Shown here: piece after piece, positions 46,486-55,771 of the stretch
Layout of the letters: the number at the start of each line of letters is the position of its first letter
Numbering within the stretch: the first letter of the stretch is position 1
From: Alkalicoccobacillus murimartini
GTDB taxonomy: Bacteria; Bacillota; Bacilli; Bacillales; Bacillaceae_D
DNA length: 64,000 bases
Reading direction: 5' to 3'
Assembly: GCF_030813245.1 (NCBI RefSeq)
Contig: NZ_JAUSUA010000004.1
Span: 310,001-374,000, forward strand
Program-made: the position numbers and the translations under genes
Notes under the pieces: generated by a model
The model's input: the letters and a program-made list of their open reading frames with translations, nothing else
The model's database searches: none
What the model was told of the DNA's origin: nothing

Positions 46486-47451
46486 ATGAATTCAGCAGTA
46501 AATGCGAAACCAGCTCACTTTGAAGATAAACGGTACTACACATGGAGTTCTCATCTTCGTGATCATTTTGGGACAAAGGTTTTTAAAGTTCCCTTAGATG
46601 CTGGCTTTGACTGTCCAAACCGAGATGGAAACGTTGCACATGGTGGCTGTACATTTTGTAGTGTCAGAGGTTCTGGGGACTTTGCAGGTGACCGCACAGA
46701 TGATCTTGTCACACAGTTTCACTCCATCAAAGAACGTATGCACAAAAAGTGGAAAACCGGAAAATACATCGGTTATTTTCAAGCCTATACAAACACCTAC
46801 GCTCCTGTAGAAACACTACGTAATTATTTTGAGGTGATTCTTAAGCAAGAAGGCGTTGTAGGATTGTCGATTGCGACTCGTCCGGACTGTTTACCTGATG
46901 ATGTCGTCGAATACTTAGCTGAGTTGAATGAGCGCACATACTTGTGGGTTGAGCTTGGCTTGCAAACCGTACATGAACGCACAGCTAACATCATTAATCG
47001 TGCTCATGACTATGAATGCTACAAAGAAGGCGTAGCGAAACTACGTAAGCATGGCATTCGTGTTTGTTCTCATATTATTAACGGCTTACCACTCGAAACA
47101 CCTGAGATGATGCTTGAGACAGCAAAAGAAGTTGCTAAGCTTGATGTTCAAGGAATTAAGATTCACCTACTACATCTACTAAAGAAAACAGGCATGGTAA
47201 AACAATACGAAAAGGGCCTTGTTGATTTAATGGATATGGAGGAATACATGAAATTAGTCGCTGATCAACTCGAAGTCATTCCAGAAGACATGATTGTCCA
47301 TCGTCTCACGGGGGATGGACCTCCTGAACTCCTAATAGGCCCAATGTGGAGTATGAACAAATGGGACGTATTAAATGGAATTGAAAACGAATTAAAAGAT
47401 CGCGGCACTTGGCAGGGCATTCACTATCGAGCTGAGGAACCATCATCATGA
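46486..47451 (+). CDS. ytqA: Radical SAM protein YtqA (TIGR01212/YhcC family)
   Basis: A 321-residue radical SAM enzyme. The [4Fe-4S] ligands are C43, C55 and C58 in the CX11CX2C spacing typical of YhcC/YtqA rather than CX3CX2C. TRPDCLPDD and GLPLETPEMM form the barrel and C-terminal part. The substrate is not known to me. It overlaps ytqB by four bases (ATGA), so the two act together, probably in RNA modification. Confidence 0.92.
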   Translation: MNSAVNAKPAHFEDKRYYTWSSHLRDHFGTKVFKVPLDAGFDCPNRDGNVAHGGCTFCSVRGSGDFAGDRTDDLVTQFHSIKERMHKKWKTGKYIGYFQAYTNTYAPVETLRNYFEVILKQEGVVGLSIATRPDCLPDDVVEYLAELNERTYLWVELGLQTVHERTANIINRAHDYECYKEGVAKLRKHGIRVCSHIINGLPLETPEMMLETAKEVAKLDVQGIKIHLLHLLKKTGMVKQYEKGLVDLMDMEEYMKLVADQLEVIPEDMIVHRLTGDGPPELLIGPMWSMNKWDVLNGIENELKDRGTWQGIHYRAEEPSS

Positions 47452-48020
47452 AGCTAAAAGGAATCCTTCCTTTTGCTCGTGAACTGCTTGACCACGCCAT
47501 AACTGAGGGTGATACAGCTGTTGACGCTACCGCGGGAAATGGCCATGATACGTGTTACTTAGCGAAACTAGTCGGTCAAAAAGGACGAGTCTACAGCTTT
47601 GATGTTCAGGAAGCTGCGGTCGAAGCCACAAAAGCCCGCCTGCACAAAGAAGAACTACTAGAACGTGTAGATCTGCATCATACTGGTCATGAACATGCCG
47701 TTGAGATGATTCAACCTGAACATCTTCCAACACTTAAAGCAGCCATCTTTAATCTTGGTTATCTGCCAGGCAGTGATAAAAGCATTACAACTCATGCCGA
47801 GACGACCATTAAAGCGATCAGTGGTTTATTTCATGCCATGACGGCAGAAGGAATCATTGTCCTTGTCGTTTATCACGGTCATGCAGAAGGGGCCATTGAA
47901 AAAGAAGCCATTCTCGACTATGTACGACAATTGCCTCAGGAAAAAGCACATGTGCTCCAATATGGTTTTGTTAATCAAAAAAACGCTCCACCATTTATAG
48001 TAGCGATCGAAAAACGCTAA
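47448..48020 (+). CDS. ytqB: Class I SAM-dependent RNA methyltransferase YtqB
   Basis: 190 residues, Rossmann-fold methyltransferase with motif I AVDATAGNGHDTCYLA (residues 24-39), motif II VYSFDVQEAAVEAT and motif IV NLGYLPGSDK. The NLGYLPG form is that of the YtqB putative rRNA/tRNA methylase family. It is translationally coupled to ytqA. Confidence 0.92.
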   Translation: MKLKGILPFARELLDHAITEGDTAVDATAGNGHDTCYLAKLVGQKGRVYSFDVQEAAVEATKARLHKEELLERVDLHHTGHEHAVEMIQPEHLPTLKAAIFNLGYLPGSDKSITTHAETTIKAISGLFHAMTAEGIIVLVVYHGHAEGAIEKEAILDYVRQLPQEKAHVLQYGFVNQKNAPPFIVAIEKR

Positions 48021-48038
48021 AACATTTGAAAGGCAGTG

Positions 48039-48611
48039 ATGAACGTGCCCAACTTAGATAACATTCTTGAATATAATAAGCATTTTGTTGAAAAAAAAGA
48101 ATACGAGAACTATCAAACCAACAAATTCCCTAACAAAAAACTAGTCATTCTAACATGTATGGATGCACGTTTGGCAGAGCTTCTTCCTCGTTCCATGAAT
48201 ATTGGACAAGGGGATGCAAAGATTATTCGTAATGCAGGAGCTGTCATTTCTCACCCTTTCGGAAGTATCATGAGAAGTATCCTACTAGCTGTTTTTGAAC
48301 TTCAAGCAGAAGAAGTTTTGATCATTGGCCATCATGGTTGCGGAATGGCCGGACTTGAGTCTGAAGCCTTTCTCAAAAAAGCAGAAGCACGAGGCATTGA
48401 TATGAAAGTCATCGAACCACTCGAATATGCTGGAGTAGATGTTAAACAATTTTTAACTGGATTTGCAAACGTAGAAGAGAGCGTTACGAACAGCGTCGAT
48501 ATCGTCGAAAACCATCCACTTATGCCAAAAGAAATTCCAGTTCACGGATTAGTCATCCACCCAGAAACCGGAGAGCTTGAACTATTAATAAGAGGCGAAG
48601 CTAGATCGTAA
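48039..48611 (+). CDS. ytiB: Beta-class carbonic anhydrase YtiB
   Basis: 190 residues; interconverts CO2 and bicarbonate. Zinc ligands C40, H98 and C101 are present in LTCMDARL and GHHGCGM, with D42 and R44 forming the Asp-Arg dyad. I choose ATG 48039, five bases after AAAGG; a GTG three bases earlier or one six bases later is possible. It lies 18 bp after ytqB and is probably in the same transcript, closed by a strong terminator. Confidence 0.92.
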   Translation: MNVPNLDNILEYNKHFVEKKEYENYQTNKFPNKKLVILTCMDARLAELLPRSMNIGQGDAKIIRNAGAVISHPFGSIMRSILLAVFELQAEEVLIIGHHGCGMAGLESEAFLKKAEARGIDMKVIEPLEYAGVDVKQFLTGFANVEESVTNSVDIVENHPLMPKEIPVHGLVIHPETGELELLIRGEARS

Positions 48612-48619
48612 CATACAAG

Positions 48620-48654
48620 AAAAACGAAGAGGACACTGTCCCCTTCGTTTTTTT
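48620..48654 (+). terminator. Terminator after ytiB
   Basis: Stem AAACGAAGAGGAC / GTCCCCTTCGTTT followed by T run. Confidence 0.9.
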
Positions 48655-48659
48655 ATGTG

Positions 48660-49640
48660 GTTCAAGATTTCTTATGGAGCTTGGTAAGTGGGGGGATTCT
48701 CTTAGTAAAGTGCGCTTTGCTCTTGGTGTCGTACTTCTGTTCTTGGTAAAATTTACTCTCTCTTGATTTCAACCCGGTCTCTCTTGGTATCGTCACTCGC
48801 ATCTTGGTAGATCTCTATGTGTCTTGGTTTCACGTCCATTCTTCTTGATAAATCCCAAAACCAGATAAGATCAATAAAAATGAATATTTTTATTCCTTAC
48901 GTCCTTTGACCTTGCCTTTGTTTTGCGACTTCGGCTTAGTAAAGTCGACCTTGACCTTACTAAATCCTGCTTCGCTCGTGGTATCGCCCTTCCCCTCTTG
49001 GTAAAAGCTCCTCTCTCTTAATTTCAACCCGGTCTCTCTTGGTATCGTCACTCGCATCTTGGTAGATCTCTATCCGTGTTGATTTCACGCCCATCCTTCT
49101 TGATAAACCTCAAAACCCCATACGATCAATAAAAATGAATATTTTTATTCCTTATATCCTTTGAACGTGCCTTTGTTTTGCGTCTCCGGCTTAGTAAAGT
49201 CCACTTCGCCTTTACTAAATCCCGCTTCGTTCGTGGTATCGCTCTTTCCCTCTTGGTAATAGCTTATCTCTCTTAATTTCAGCCCGACCTCTCTTGCTAT
49301 CACCTCTCGCATCTTGGTAGATCTCTATCCGTTTTGATTTCACGCCCATCCTTCTTGATAAATCCCAAAACCCGATAAGATCAATAAAAATGAATATTTT
49401 TATTCCTTACGTCCTTTGACCTTGCCTTTGTTTCGCATCTCCGGCTTAGTATAGTCCTCTTCGCCCTTACTAAATCCTGCTTCGCTCGTGGTATCGCCCT
49501 TCCCCTCTTGGTAATAGCTTCTCTTTCTTGATCTCAACCTGGTCTCTCTTGGTATCTCCCCTCACATCTTGATTAACCTCAATCCGCCTTGACTCAACAC
49601 CTGTTCCTCTTGATAACCCTTCAAAATCATTTTAATCCTC
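48660..49640. repeat. Nested tandem array: 20-21 bp motif inside a 255-bp higher-order repeat
   Basis: The CTTGGTAGATCTCTAT-type landmark recurs at 48803, 49058, 49313 and (diverged) 49568, exactly 255 bp apart each time. Inside each unit a degenerate CTTGGTA motif (reverse TACCAAG) starts every 20-21 bp, for example at 48680, 48701, 48722, 48742, 48762, 48783, 48803, 48823 and 48844. Each full unit also has an AT palindrome and TTTGACCTTGCCTTTG-like and CGGCTTAGTAAAGT-like blocks. Every frame is broken by stops, so I call it non-coding. Confidence 0.85.
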
Positions 49641-49643
49641 CCC

Positions 49644-49682
49644 ACAAAAAAACAGCGAGCACACGTACATGCTCACTGCTTT
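49644..49682 (-). terminator. Terminator after ytpA
   Basis: Stem CAGTGAGCA / TGCTCGCTG (one wobble) with T7 on the minus strand; it bounds the repeat array on its right. Confidence 0.88.
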
Positions 49683-49698
49683 TCAAAAAGTTTCAAAC

Positions 49699-50481
49699 TT
49701 ATGGAAACATTAAATTTACAAATCCAATTGCATGACGGAAAACGTCATCTCTTTCTGGTTCGTTAAATAGTTCATGATACAAGCCTTCCCATTCCTTATA
49801 AGACTTTTGAGTCAAAATGAGATGGTTAAACCACTCTTGCGTCGCATGTTTATCAACTAAGTGGTCTTCTCCAGCTTGAAGAACTAATAAAGGGATATTA
49901 GGAAATTTCTCTGGATAGCGTCTGGTCAGGCGCATTGTTTTTTCTAATTCCTGATACCAGCGTGCAGATACTTTACTGACTTTTAATGGATCTGTCAGAT
50001 AGGCTTCAATCACTTCTTGGTTTCGGGTTGCCCGATCTGACCGAATGCCTGAGTTCACACTAAAGGTAGGAGCAACATGTTGTAAAACTTTAGATGCTGC
50101 TTTTTTTACTTTAGGTAGAGGGTGGCTTAGGTCTAGACAAGGTGAGGATAAGATTAATCCATGAATTTGAGAGTTATCTCTTTCCATCACGGTACGAATT
50201 GCAATCAAACCACCCATACTGTGTCCAAGGAGGAGAACTGGAAGTTGTTTTAGCCTTGCCTCAGTCAGCCAGTCTTCCACACTATCTAGGTACTGCTGAA
50301 AGGATTGGATGTGACCGCGCCGGCCTCGTGTTTTTCCTTGGCCAGGCAAATCTCCCATAATGACATCAAATCCGTGTTCATTCCATTTTTCAGCCAACCA
50401 TCGGTACCGTTCGTGGTGCTCTCCTGCTCCATGAACGATGACTACCACACCTCTAGGCTCTGATACTTCCCATTTCCACAT
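49699..50481 (-). CDS. ytpA: Alpha/beta hydrolase, monoacylglycerol lipase/lysophospholipase type (YtpA)
   Basis: 260 residues, the length of B. subtilis YtpA. The nucleophile elbow is GHSMGG (Ser near residue 93), the oxyanion region is VVIVHGAGEHHERYR, the acid is Asp in AGEDHLVD, and the histidine is in LYHELFNEPERD. The family cleaves acyl chains from lysophospholipids or monoacylglycerols, and YtpA is linked to the antibiotic bacilysocin. I choose ATG 50481, nine bases after AAGGAG. Order ytpA-ytoA-metK is conserved. Confidence 0.9.
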   Translation of the reverse strand: MWKWEVSEPRGVVVIVHGAGEHHERYRWLAEKWNEHGFDVIMGDLPGQGKTRGRRGHIQSFQQYLDSVEDWLTEARLKQLPVLLLGHSMGGLIAIRTVMERDNSQIHGLILSSPCLDLSHPLPKVKKAASKVLQHVAPTFSVNSGIRSDRATRNQEVIEAYLTDPLKVSKVSARWYQELEKTMRLTRRYPEKFPNIPLLVLQAGEDHLVDKHATQEWFNHLILTQKSYKEWEGLYHELFNEPERDDVFRHAIGFVNLMFP

Positions 50482-50592
50482 GATGACCATCTCCTTGTTC
50501 CACAGTAGAATCTCGATGATTTTTACCTTCTAACTGATTTACGTTATGATTAAGTATAGCGTTTTTTTAAAGAGACTGAAAGGATGAGGCTT

Positions 50593-51111
50593 ATGATTTA
50601 TTCATATCTTAACAAAAAACCACAAATTGCTGAAAGTGCCTTTATTGCTGATTACGTAACCATAACAGGAGATGTAGAAATAGGGGACGAATCGAGTATT
50701 TGGTTTCAAACGGTTATTCGTGGAGATGTATCACCTACACGCATTGGAAAACGGGTCAATATACAAGATCAGTCTATGCTCCATCAGAGTCCAGATCACC
50801 CACTTTTGATTAAAGATGATGTGACAGTTGGACACCAAGCGATGCTGCATAGTTGCACCATTGAAAAGAATGCACTTATTGGTATGGGCTCTACGATACT
50901 TGATGGAGCTATAATTGGTGAAGGTGCCTTCATAGGTGCAGGTAGCTTGGTCCCTCCAGGTAAAGTGATTCCACCTAACACTCTTGCTTTTGGTCGCCCA
51001 GCTAAAGTTATACGTGATCTGAACGAAGCGGATCGAGCGGATATGGAGCGTATTCGAACTGAATATGTAGAGAAAGGCCAGATCTATAAACAAATACAGC
51101 AAAATAAATGA
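50593..51111 (+). CDS. ytoA: Gamma-class carbonic anhydrase-like protein YtoA
   Basis: 172 residues with left-handed beta-helix hexapeptide repeats (VTITGDVEIGDESSIW, VTVGHQAMLHSC). The three metal histidines of the gamma-CA family can be placed in LHQSPDH, VGHQ and MLHSC. Carbonic anhydrase activity is not certain for all members. I choose ATG 50593 at good distance from AAAGG; an ATG at 50584 is too close to it. It is convergent with metK. Confidence 0.9.
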   Translation: MIYSYLNKKPQIAESAFIADYVTITGDVEIGDESSIWFQTVIRGDVSPTRIGKRVNIQDQSMLHQSPDHPLLIKDDVTVGHQAMLHSCTIEKNALIGMGSTILDGAIIGEGAFIGAGSLVPPGKVIPPNTLAFGRPAKVIRDLNEADRADMERIRTEYVEKGQIYKQIQQNK

Positions 51112-51115
51112 ACGC

Positions 51116-51156
51116 AAAAAACGCGTCAACTATGATCGATAGTTGACGCGTTTTAT
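51116..51156. terminator. Bidirectional terminator ytoA / metK
   Basis: Perfect stem AAACGCGTCAACTAT / ATAGTTGACGCGTTT with a 5-base loop between converging genes. Confidence 0.92.
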
Positions 51157-51161
51157 ATGAA

Positions 51162-52376
51162 TTAGCTGATTTTAATACTAGCTTGCTCTTTTAAAGTAGC
51201 AGCCTTGTCTGTTTCTTCCCAAGGCAGACTCACATCTGTGCGTCCAAAATGTCCGTAAGCAGCCGTCTGCTTATAGATTGGACGACGCAAATCAAGCATA
51301 CGAATAATGCCCGCTGGACGAAGGTCAAAGTTCTTACGGATAAGCGTAACTAGCTCCTCCTCTGATACTTTACCTGTGCCGAATGTATCAACAGCAATAG
51401 AAACCGGTTGTGCAACACCAATCGCATAAGCTAGCTGTACTTCAGCTTTGTCAGCAAGACCAGCGGCCACGATATTCTTAGCTACATAACGTGCTGCATA
51501 AGCGCCAGATCGGTCTACTTTCGTAGCATCCTTACCAGAGAAAGCTCCACCACCATGGCGCGCATATCCTCCGTACGTATCGACAATAATTTTCCGTCCT
51601 GTTAACCCTGCATCTCCTTGAGGTCCTCCAATTACGAAACGACCCGTTGGATTAATGAAGTATTTTGTTTGTTCATCAATTAACTCAGTTGGAACCACTT
51701 TATTAATTACATGAGTTTTCATATCATGCTGAATTTGCTCAAGTGTCGTATCAGGATGATGTTGTGTAGAAATAACAATGGTGTCCACGCGAGCAGGCTT
51801 ACCTTGCTCATCGTACTCAACTGTTACTTGTGTTTTTGCATCTGGACGAAGGTAATCAACGATTTCCTCTTTACGAACTTCAGCTAAACGGCGAGCAAGC
51901 TTATGACTTAATGAGATCGGAAGAGGCATAAGTTCTTTTGTTTCATTCGTCGCAAAACCAAACATTAATCCTTGGTCACCTGCTCCGATCGATTCAATTT
52001 CCTCTTCTGTCATTTGTCCTTCACGTGCTTCAAGAGCCTGGTCCACTCCTTGTGCAATATCAGCTGACTGCTCATCTATTGAAACGAGAACGGCGCATGT
52101 TTCTGCGTCAAAACCATATTTTGCACGTGTATAACCAATGCCTTTTATCGTATCACGAACAACACGTGGAATATCCACATATGTACTAGTTGTGATTTCT
52201 CCAGCAACTAACACAAGTCCTGTTGTAACAGATGTTTCGCAGGCCACTCGTGCGTTAGGGTCTTTCTTAAGAATTTCATCTAAAATAGCATCTGAAATTT
52301 GGTCACACATCTTATCTGGATGTCCCTCTGTCACCGATTCTGATGTAAAAAGTTGTCTACTTCTACTTTCTGTCAT
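51162..52376 (-). CDS. metK: S-adenosylmethionine synthetase MetK
   Basis: 404 residues; makes SAM from methionine and ATP. Hallmarks are present: [20 protein letters not shown] (residue 14 onward), [12 protein letters not shown], and the P-loop-like [16 protein letters not shown]. An AAGGGTG ribosome site precedes ATG. It is controlled by the SAM-I riboswitch upstream, a feedback loop in which the product shuts off its own synthesis. Confidence 0.97.
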   Translation of the reverse strand: MTESRSRQLFTSESVTEGHPDKMCDQISDAILDEILKKDPNARVACETSVTTGLVLVAGEITTSTYVDIPRVVRDTIKGIGYTRAKYGFDAETCAVLVSIDEQSADIAQGVDQALEAREGQMTEEEIESIGAGDQGLMFGFATNETKELMPLPISLSHKLARRLAEVRKEEIVDYLRPDAKTQVTVEYDEQGKPARVDTIVISTQHHPDTTLEQIQHDMKTHVINKVVPTELIDEQTKYFINPTGRFVIGGPQGDAGLTGRKIIVDTYGGYARHGGGAFSGKDATKVDRSGAYAARYVAKNIVAAGLADKAEVQLAYAIGVAQPVSIAVDTFGTGKVSEEELVTLIRKNFDLRPAGIIRMLDLRRPIYKQTAAYGHFGRTDVSLPWEETDKAATLKEQASIKIS

Positions 52377-52452
52377 CTCTTATCACCCTTCCAACTCAAT
52401 CTAAATCTTCTCTTATCTGCCTGATCAACCAGGTTGAGATTAAATATACACA

Positions 52453-52490
52453 ATAAAAAACCCAAATCCTCCGTACTGAGGAAAAGGGTT
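52453..52490 (-). terminator. Riboswitch-controlled terminator of metK
   Basis: Stem AACCCTTTTCCTC / GAGGATTTGGGTT with T6 on the minus strand, directly after the SAM aptamer. Confidence 0.88.
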
Positions 52491-52510
52491 GAAATGTTGT
52501 CCTTTAACCT

Positions 52511-52614
52511 CTTATCGTTCAAGGCAATGCCTTGCAGGTTAGCACCTTTCCATTTTGTTAAATGGTGGTTGCTGGGCTTCGCTGGGCCTGTCCCTCCGCC
52601 GGCTCTCCGATAAG
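52511..52614 (-). promoter_or_regulatory. SAM-I (S-box) riboswitch of metK
   Basis: On the minus strand the P1 strands CTTATC (52609-52614) and GATAAG (52511-52516) enclose the S-box core: GAGAGCCGGCGGAGGGAC, GGCCCAGCGAAGCCC, AGCAACC, a P3 hairpin, and AAGGTGCTAACCTGC. This is the SAM-I fold, with the terminator following. SAM binding should favour the terminator. Confidence 0.95.
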
Positions 52615-52715
52615 ATCCGTTCGCGAAAAATTATATAACAACTATAGTAAAAAGTCAATTACACCACGGTTTTACGCTTATAAAGTAAACTCCATAAAAA
52701 TCACGCTAAAAAGTA

Positions 52716-52743
52716 TAGACTAATCATATCAATGTGTTATACT
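52716..52743 (+). promoter_or_regulatory. pckA promoter with overlapping CcpN-like operator
   Basis: TAGACT, 16 bp, TATACT. The -10 is embedded in TGTGTTATACT (52733-52743), which fits the TRTGHYATAYW pattern described for the gluconeogenesis repressor CcpN. B. subtilis pckA is a CcpN target. Confidence 0.6.
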
Positions 52744-52794
52744 AATTAGCATTAAGTTACAATATAAGATGATCATTCGAGAGGGGAATGCGAT

Positions 52795-54375
52795 ATGAAA
52801 ACCATGAATATGCCTATAAAACTGGAGCAGCTTTTATCCAGTCCACAAATGAAGCACGATTTGTCTGTTTCTCGTCTGGTCGAACAATCCATTGAACGCG
52901 GAGAAGGAACCCTAACATCAACTGGAGCACTTAGTGTAGAGACAGGTGCCTATACTGGTCGTTCACCTAAAGATAAGTTTGTTGTGAGAGAAAGTCTAGT
53001 AGAGCATACGATTGATTGGGGTCCCGTTAATCAACCTTTAAGCAAAGATATCTTTACAGCTTTATACCATAAAGTCCTGACTCACCTAGGAGAAAAAGAA
53101 GAGCTTTTTGCCTCTCAAGGTTTTGCAGGAGCAGACACGAATTATCGATTACCTATTCAAGTCATTAATGAATTTGCTTGGCATCAAATTTTTGCTCGCC
53201 AGCTTTTTATTCGCCCAAGCTCTACAGACGAAAAATTAGAACGAGAGCCATTTACCATTGTGTCAGCTCCAACCTTTAAAGCTGTGCCTGAAATTGATGG
53301 TACCCATTCAGAAGCTTTTGTGATGATCTCTTTTGAAGAACGAGTGATTCTGATCGGCGGAACAGAATATGCAGGCGAAATGAAAAAATCTATTTTTTCT
53401 ATTATGAACTATCTTCTTCCTGAAGAAGGTGTCCTGTCTATGCACTGCTCTGCTAATACAGGTGCAGAAGGCGATGTAGCCTTATTCTTTGGGCTTTCAG
53501 GTACTGGTAAAACAACACTTTCTGCATCACCAGACCGTTTATTAATCGGCGATGATGAGCATGCCTGGTCTGAAAATGGTGTATTTAACATTGAAGGTGG
53601 CTGCTATGCAAAGTGTGTGAACCTTTCACAGGAAAAAGAGCCTCAAATTTGGAATGCAATCAAATTCGGTACGGTGCTCGAAAATGTTGTCGTCTCAGAC
53701 GTAACGGGTGAACCTAATTATGACGACATCTCTCTAACAGAAAATACTAGAGCAGCTTATCCAATTGATTATATTCCGAATGCACTTGAGCCGAGCGTTG
53801 CAGGACACCCTAGTACCATTATCTTTTTAACAGCTGATGCATTTGGTGTACTTCCACCAATCAGTAAGTTAACACCTGAACAGGCGATGTACCACTTTTT
53901 GTCTGGTTATACGAGTAAGCTAGCAGGAACAGAACGCGGCATAACTGAGCCTGAGGTAACCTTCTCTACTTGCTTTGGTGCTCCATTTTTGCCACTACCA
54001 GCCCATCGTTATGCATCAATGCTAGGTGACCTCATCTCTAAGCATAATGTAGATGTGTTTCTTGTTAACACTGGTTGGTCAGGAGGTCCATACGGAGTAG
54101 GAGAGCGTATGAAGCTCGCTCATACTCGTTCTATGGTCCAAGCGGCATTACAGGGAGAATTATCGAATGTTGCTACAACTGAGGATCCTGTTTTTGGTTT
54201 ACACATTCCAGAACACTGCCCAGGTGTACCAGACATTGTTCTTCAGCCAAAGTCTACTTGGCCAAACCCTGAGGCTTATGAGCTAAAAGCTAAAGAACTA
54301 GCTGATAATTTTAAACAAAATTTCACCAAATTCACTGGTCTATCAAAAGATATCGTGGAAGCTGGACCAAAATAA
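52795..54375 (+). CDS. pckA: Phosphoenolpyruvate carboxykinase (ATP) PckA
   Basis: A 526-residue gluconeogenic enzyme converting oxaloacetate and ATP to PEP and CO2. The kinase P-loop [11 protein letters not shown] is near residue 235-245, the metal/PEP residues are in SMHCSAN and GDDEHAWS, and GGCYAKC follows. GAGAGGGG lies before ATG. Repression by CcpN during glycolysis is likely from the operator at -10. It ends with a strong terminator. Confidence 0.97.
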   Translation: MKTMNMPIKLEQLLSSPQMKHDLSVSRLVEQSIERGEGTLTSTGALSVETGAYTGRSPKDKFVVRESLVEHTIDWGPVNQPLSKDIFTALYHKVLTHLGEKEELFASQGFAGADTNYRLPIQVINEFAWHQIFARQLFIRPSSTDEKLEREPFTIVSAPTFKAVPEIDGTHSEAFVMISFEERVILIGGTEYAGEMKKSIFSIMNYLLPEEGVLSMHCSANTGAEGDVALFFGLSGTGKTTLSASPDRLLIGDDEHAWSENGVFNIEGGCYAKCVNLSQEKEPQIWNAIKFGTVLENVVVSDVTGEPNYDDISLTENTRAAYPIDYIPNALEPSVAGHPSTIIFLTADAFGVLPPISKLTPEQAMYHFLSGYTSKLAGTERGITEPEVTFSTCFGAPFLPLPAHRYASMLGDLISKHNVDVFLVNTGWSGGPYGVGERMKLAHTRSMVQAALQGELSNVATTEDPVFGLHIPEHCPGVPDIVLQPKSTWPNPEAYELKAKELADNFKQNFTKFTGLSKDIVEAGPK

Positions 54376-54381
54376 GAAGAT

Positions 54382-54421
54382 AAAAAAAGAAGTCTCATTA
54401 ATTAATGAGGCTTCTTTTTTT
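54382..54421 (+). terminator. Terminator after pckA
   Basis: Stem AAAAAAGAAGTCTCATTAA / TTAATGAGGCTTCTTTTTT. Confidence 0.92.
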
Positions 54422-54445
54422 CATGTGAAGAATCTACTACTACTA

Positions 54446-55228
54446 CTACTTCTCTACCTGATTTTTCATCCAATCAGCCGCCTCATGTAAAATGCGCTGC
54501 TGATCTTTAAGAGGAAATTGATGAGTATAATCTGGGAAGTACCATGTTTCAATCGGTTTCTTATTATGTTTAAGTAAGCATTCTAACTTATACGCATGTT
54601 CGATGGATACATGCTCATCTTTCACTCCGTGTATAAGGAGAACGGAGGCTTGCATCGTCTCTAGTTCCTCTTGAGGCGTGCGCCAATGATAACGTTCAGG
54701 ATATTTGGTGGGTGTACCACCAATCACACGTTTCATCATTCTTCTTAAATCAACCCGTTCTTCATATGTGAGAAACATATCTGTGACGCCATTCCAACTA
54801 ATGAGGCTTTTGACTTCATCTTTAGCAATGGCTGCCCACAAAGCCATGACGCCTCCTCTAGAGAAACCAATCACATGAATTCCTTGTTTCTGATCGTAGC
54901 GCTCATTTTCCTTTAAAACCTCTACCGCACTCACCGCATCCTCGCGATCATGGCCGCCAAAGTCTTCATTTCCCTCGCCACCTCGATTCCCTCGATAAAA
55001 GGGGGCAAATACGACAAAACCCTCTGATGCCCATTGAATCAGTCGTTGGATGCGAACCATTCCAACATTTTTAATCCCTCCGCGGAGATAAATCAATCCA
55101 GGTAAAGATCTGCTCCAAAGAGGTTCTGCTAGATACCCCTTCACTCTTAACCCTCCACTCAAATGAGTGATGAGGTATAAACGAATGCCAGGGTGAGGAG
55201 ACGGGATGCGCTGTTTATCTATAATCAT
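54446..55228 (-). CDS. ytmA: Alpha/beta hydrolase of prolyl-oligopeptidase type (YtmA)
   Basis: 260 residues. The nucleophile is Ser in GFSRGG (near residue 124), with an oxyanion stretch LPGLIYLRGG, the acid in HGVKDEHV and the histidine in DYTHQFPL. The sequence resembles acylaminoacyl-peptidase C-terminal domains. In B. subtilis ytmA also follows pckA. It lies 16 bp downstream of ytkD and is probably co-transcribed. The natural substrate is unknown. Confidence 0.88.
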   Translation of the reverse strand: MIIDKQRIPSPHPGIRLYLITHLSGGLRVKGYLAEPLWSRSLPGLIYLRGGIKNVGMVRIQRLIQWASEGFVVFAPFYRGNRGGEGNEDFGGHDREDAVSAVEVLKENERYDQKQGIHVIGFSRGGVMALWAAIAKDEVKSLISWNGVTDMFLTYEERVDLRRMMKRVIGGTPTKYPERYHWRTPQEELETMQASVLLIHGVKDEHVSIEHAYKLECLLKHNKKPIETWYFPDYTHQFPLKDQQRILHEAADWMKNQVEK

Positions 55229-55244
55229 GGCGCACCCTTCCTTT

Positions 55245-55712
55245 CTACTCTATATTGGTTTTATTTATGTATTGTAAACAATAACGCAACACGCCATCTT
55301 TCATGATAAAACTGTAATGCTCGTCTTCTTCGACCTGATCTGGAAGTTCGGAAACTAGAACCGGACCGTCCGTTTCTAAATAGTTGGGCTGCGCTTCAAT
55401 GAAATCAATTTCAGCTAAATAAATATTTTTACAAATTTTCTCTGTCGGGATTGTGTACTGACCAATATAATGAATCGTTTTAACCTTTGCTCCCGTCTCT
55501 TCAAATACTTCTCGACAAGCAGCATCAAGCGGTTGCTCTCCCTCTTCAACTTTCCCTCCAGGAAACTCCAAACCGCGTTTTTTATGTTTGGTTAGCAGCC
55601 ATTGTCCCTGATGTCGGCAAATGACCCAAACATGCATTGGTGCTTTAGAGAATGGATCTTCCCGAAAAGCGAGGTGAACTTCACGTTGGTAAAAATCCAA
55701 AAATGTTTCCAC
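55245..55712 (-). CDS. ytkD: NUDIX nucleoside triphosphatase YtkD
   Basis: 155 residues with an intact NUDIX box G53-x5-E-x7-REVFEETG (GGKVEEGEQPLDAACREVFEE). YtkD of B. subtilis removes 8-oxo-dGTP and other oxidised nucleotides and can act on RNA 5' ends. It starts at GTG 55712 with AGGGGG eight bases upstream. It leads the ytkD-ytmA pair. Confidence 0.9.
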   Translation of the reverse strand: METFLDFYQREVHLAFREDPFSKAPMHVWVICRHQGQWLLTKHKKRGLEFPGGKVEEGEQPLDAACREVFEETGAKVKTIHYIGQYTIPTEKICKNIYLAEIDFIEAQPNYLETDGPVLVSELPDQVEEDEHYSFIMKDGVLRYCLQYINKTNIE

Positions 55713-55771
55713 GTCCTAAACCCCCTGCTTTTTTTAGCAGTATACCCTTTCTACCTTTCTTACGTCCATCT

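Noticed and set aside
48660-49640. CRISPR array
   Set aside because: Repeats are degenerate, contiguous at 20-21 bp and without unique spacers of constant length, and no cas gene is present.
48660-49640. Decayed gene encoding a heptapeptide or 85-residue repeat protein (255 is a multiple of 3)
   Set aside because: Frames checked contain stop codons inside every unit, and the short motif spacing alternates between 20 and 21 bp, which would shift the frame.
54430-54450. CTA microsatellite
   Set aside because: About five units only, ending in the ytmA stop codon; too short to be of note.
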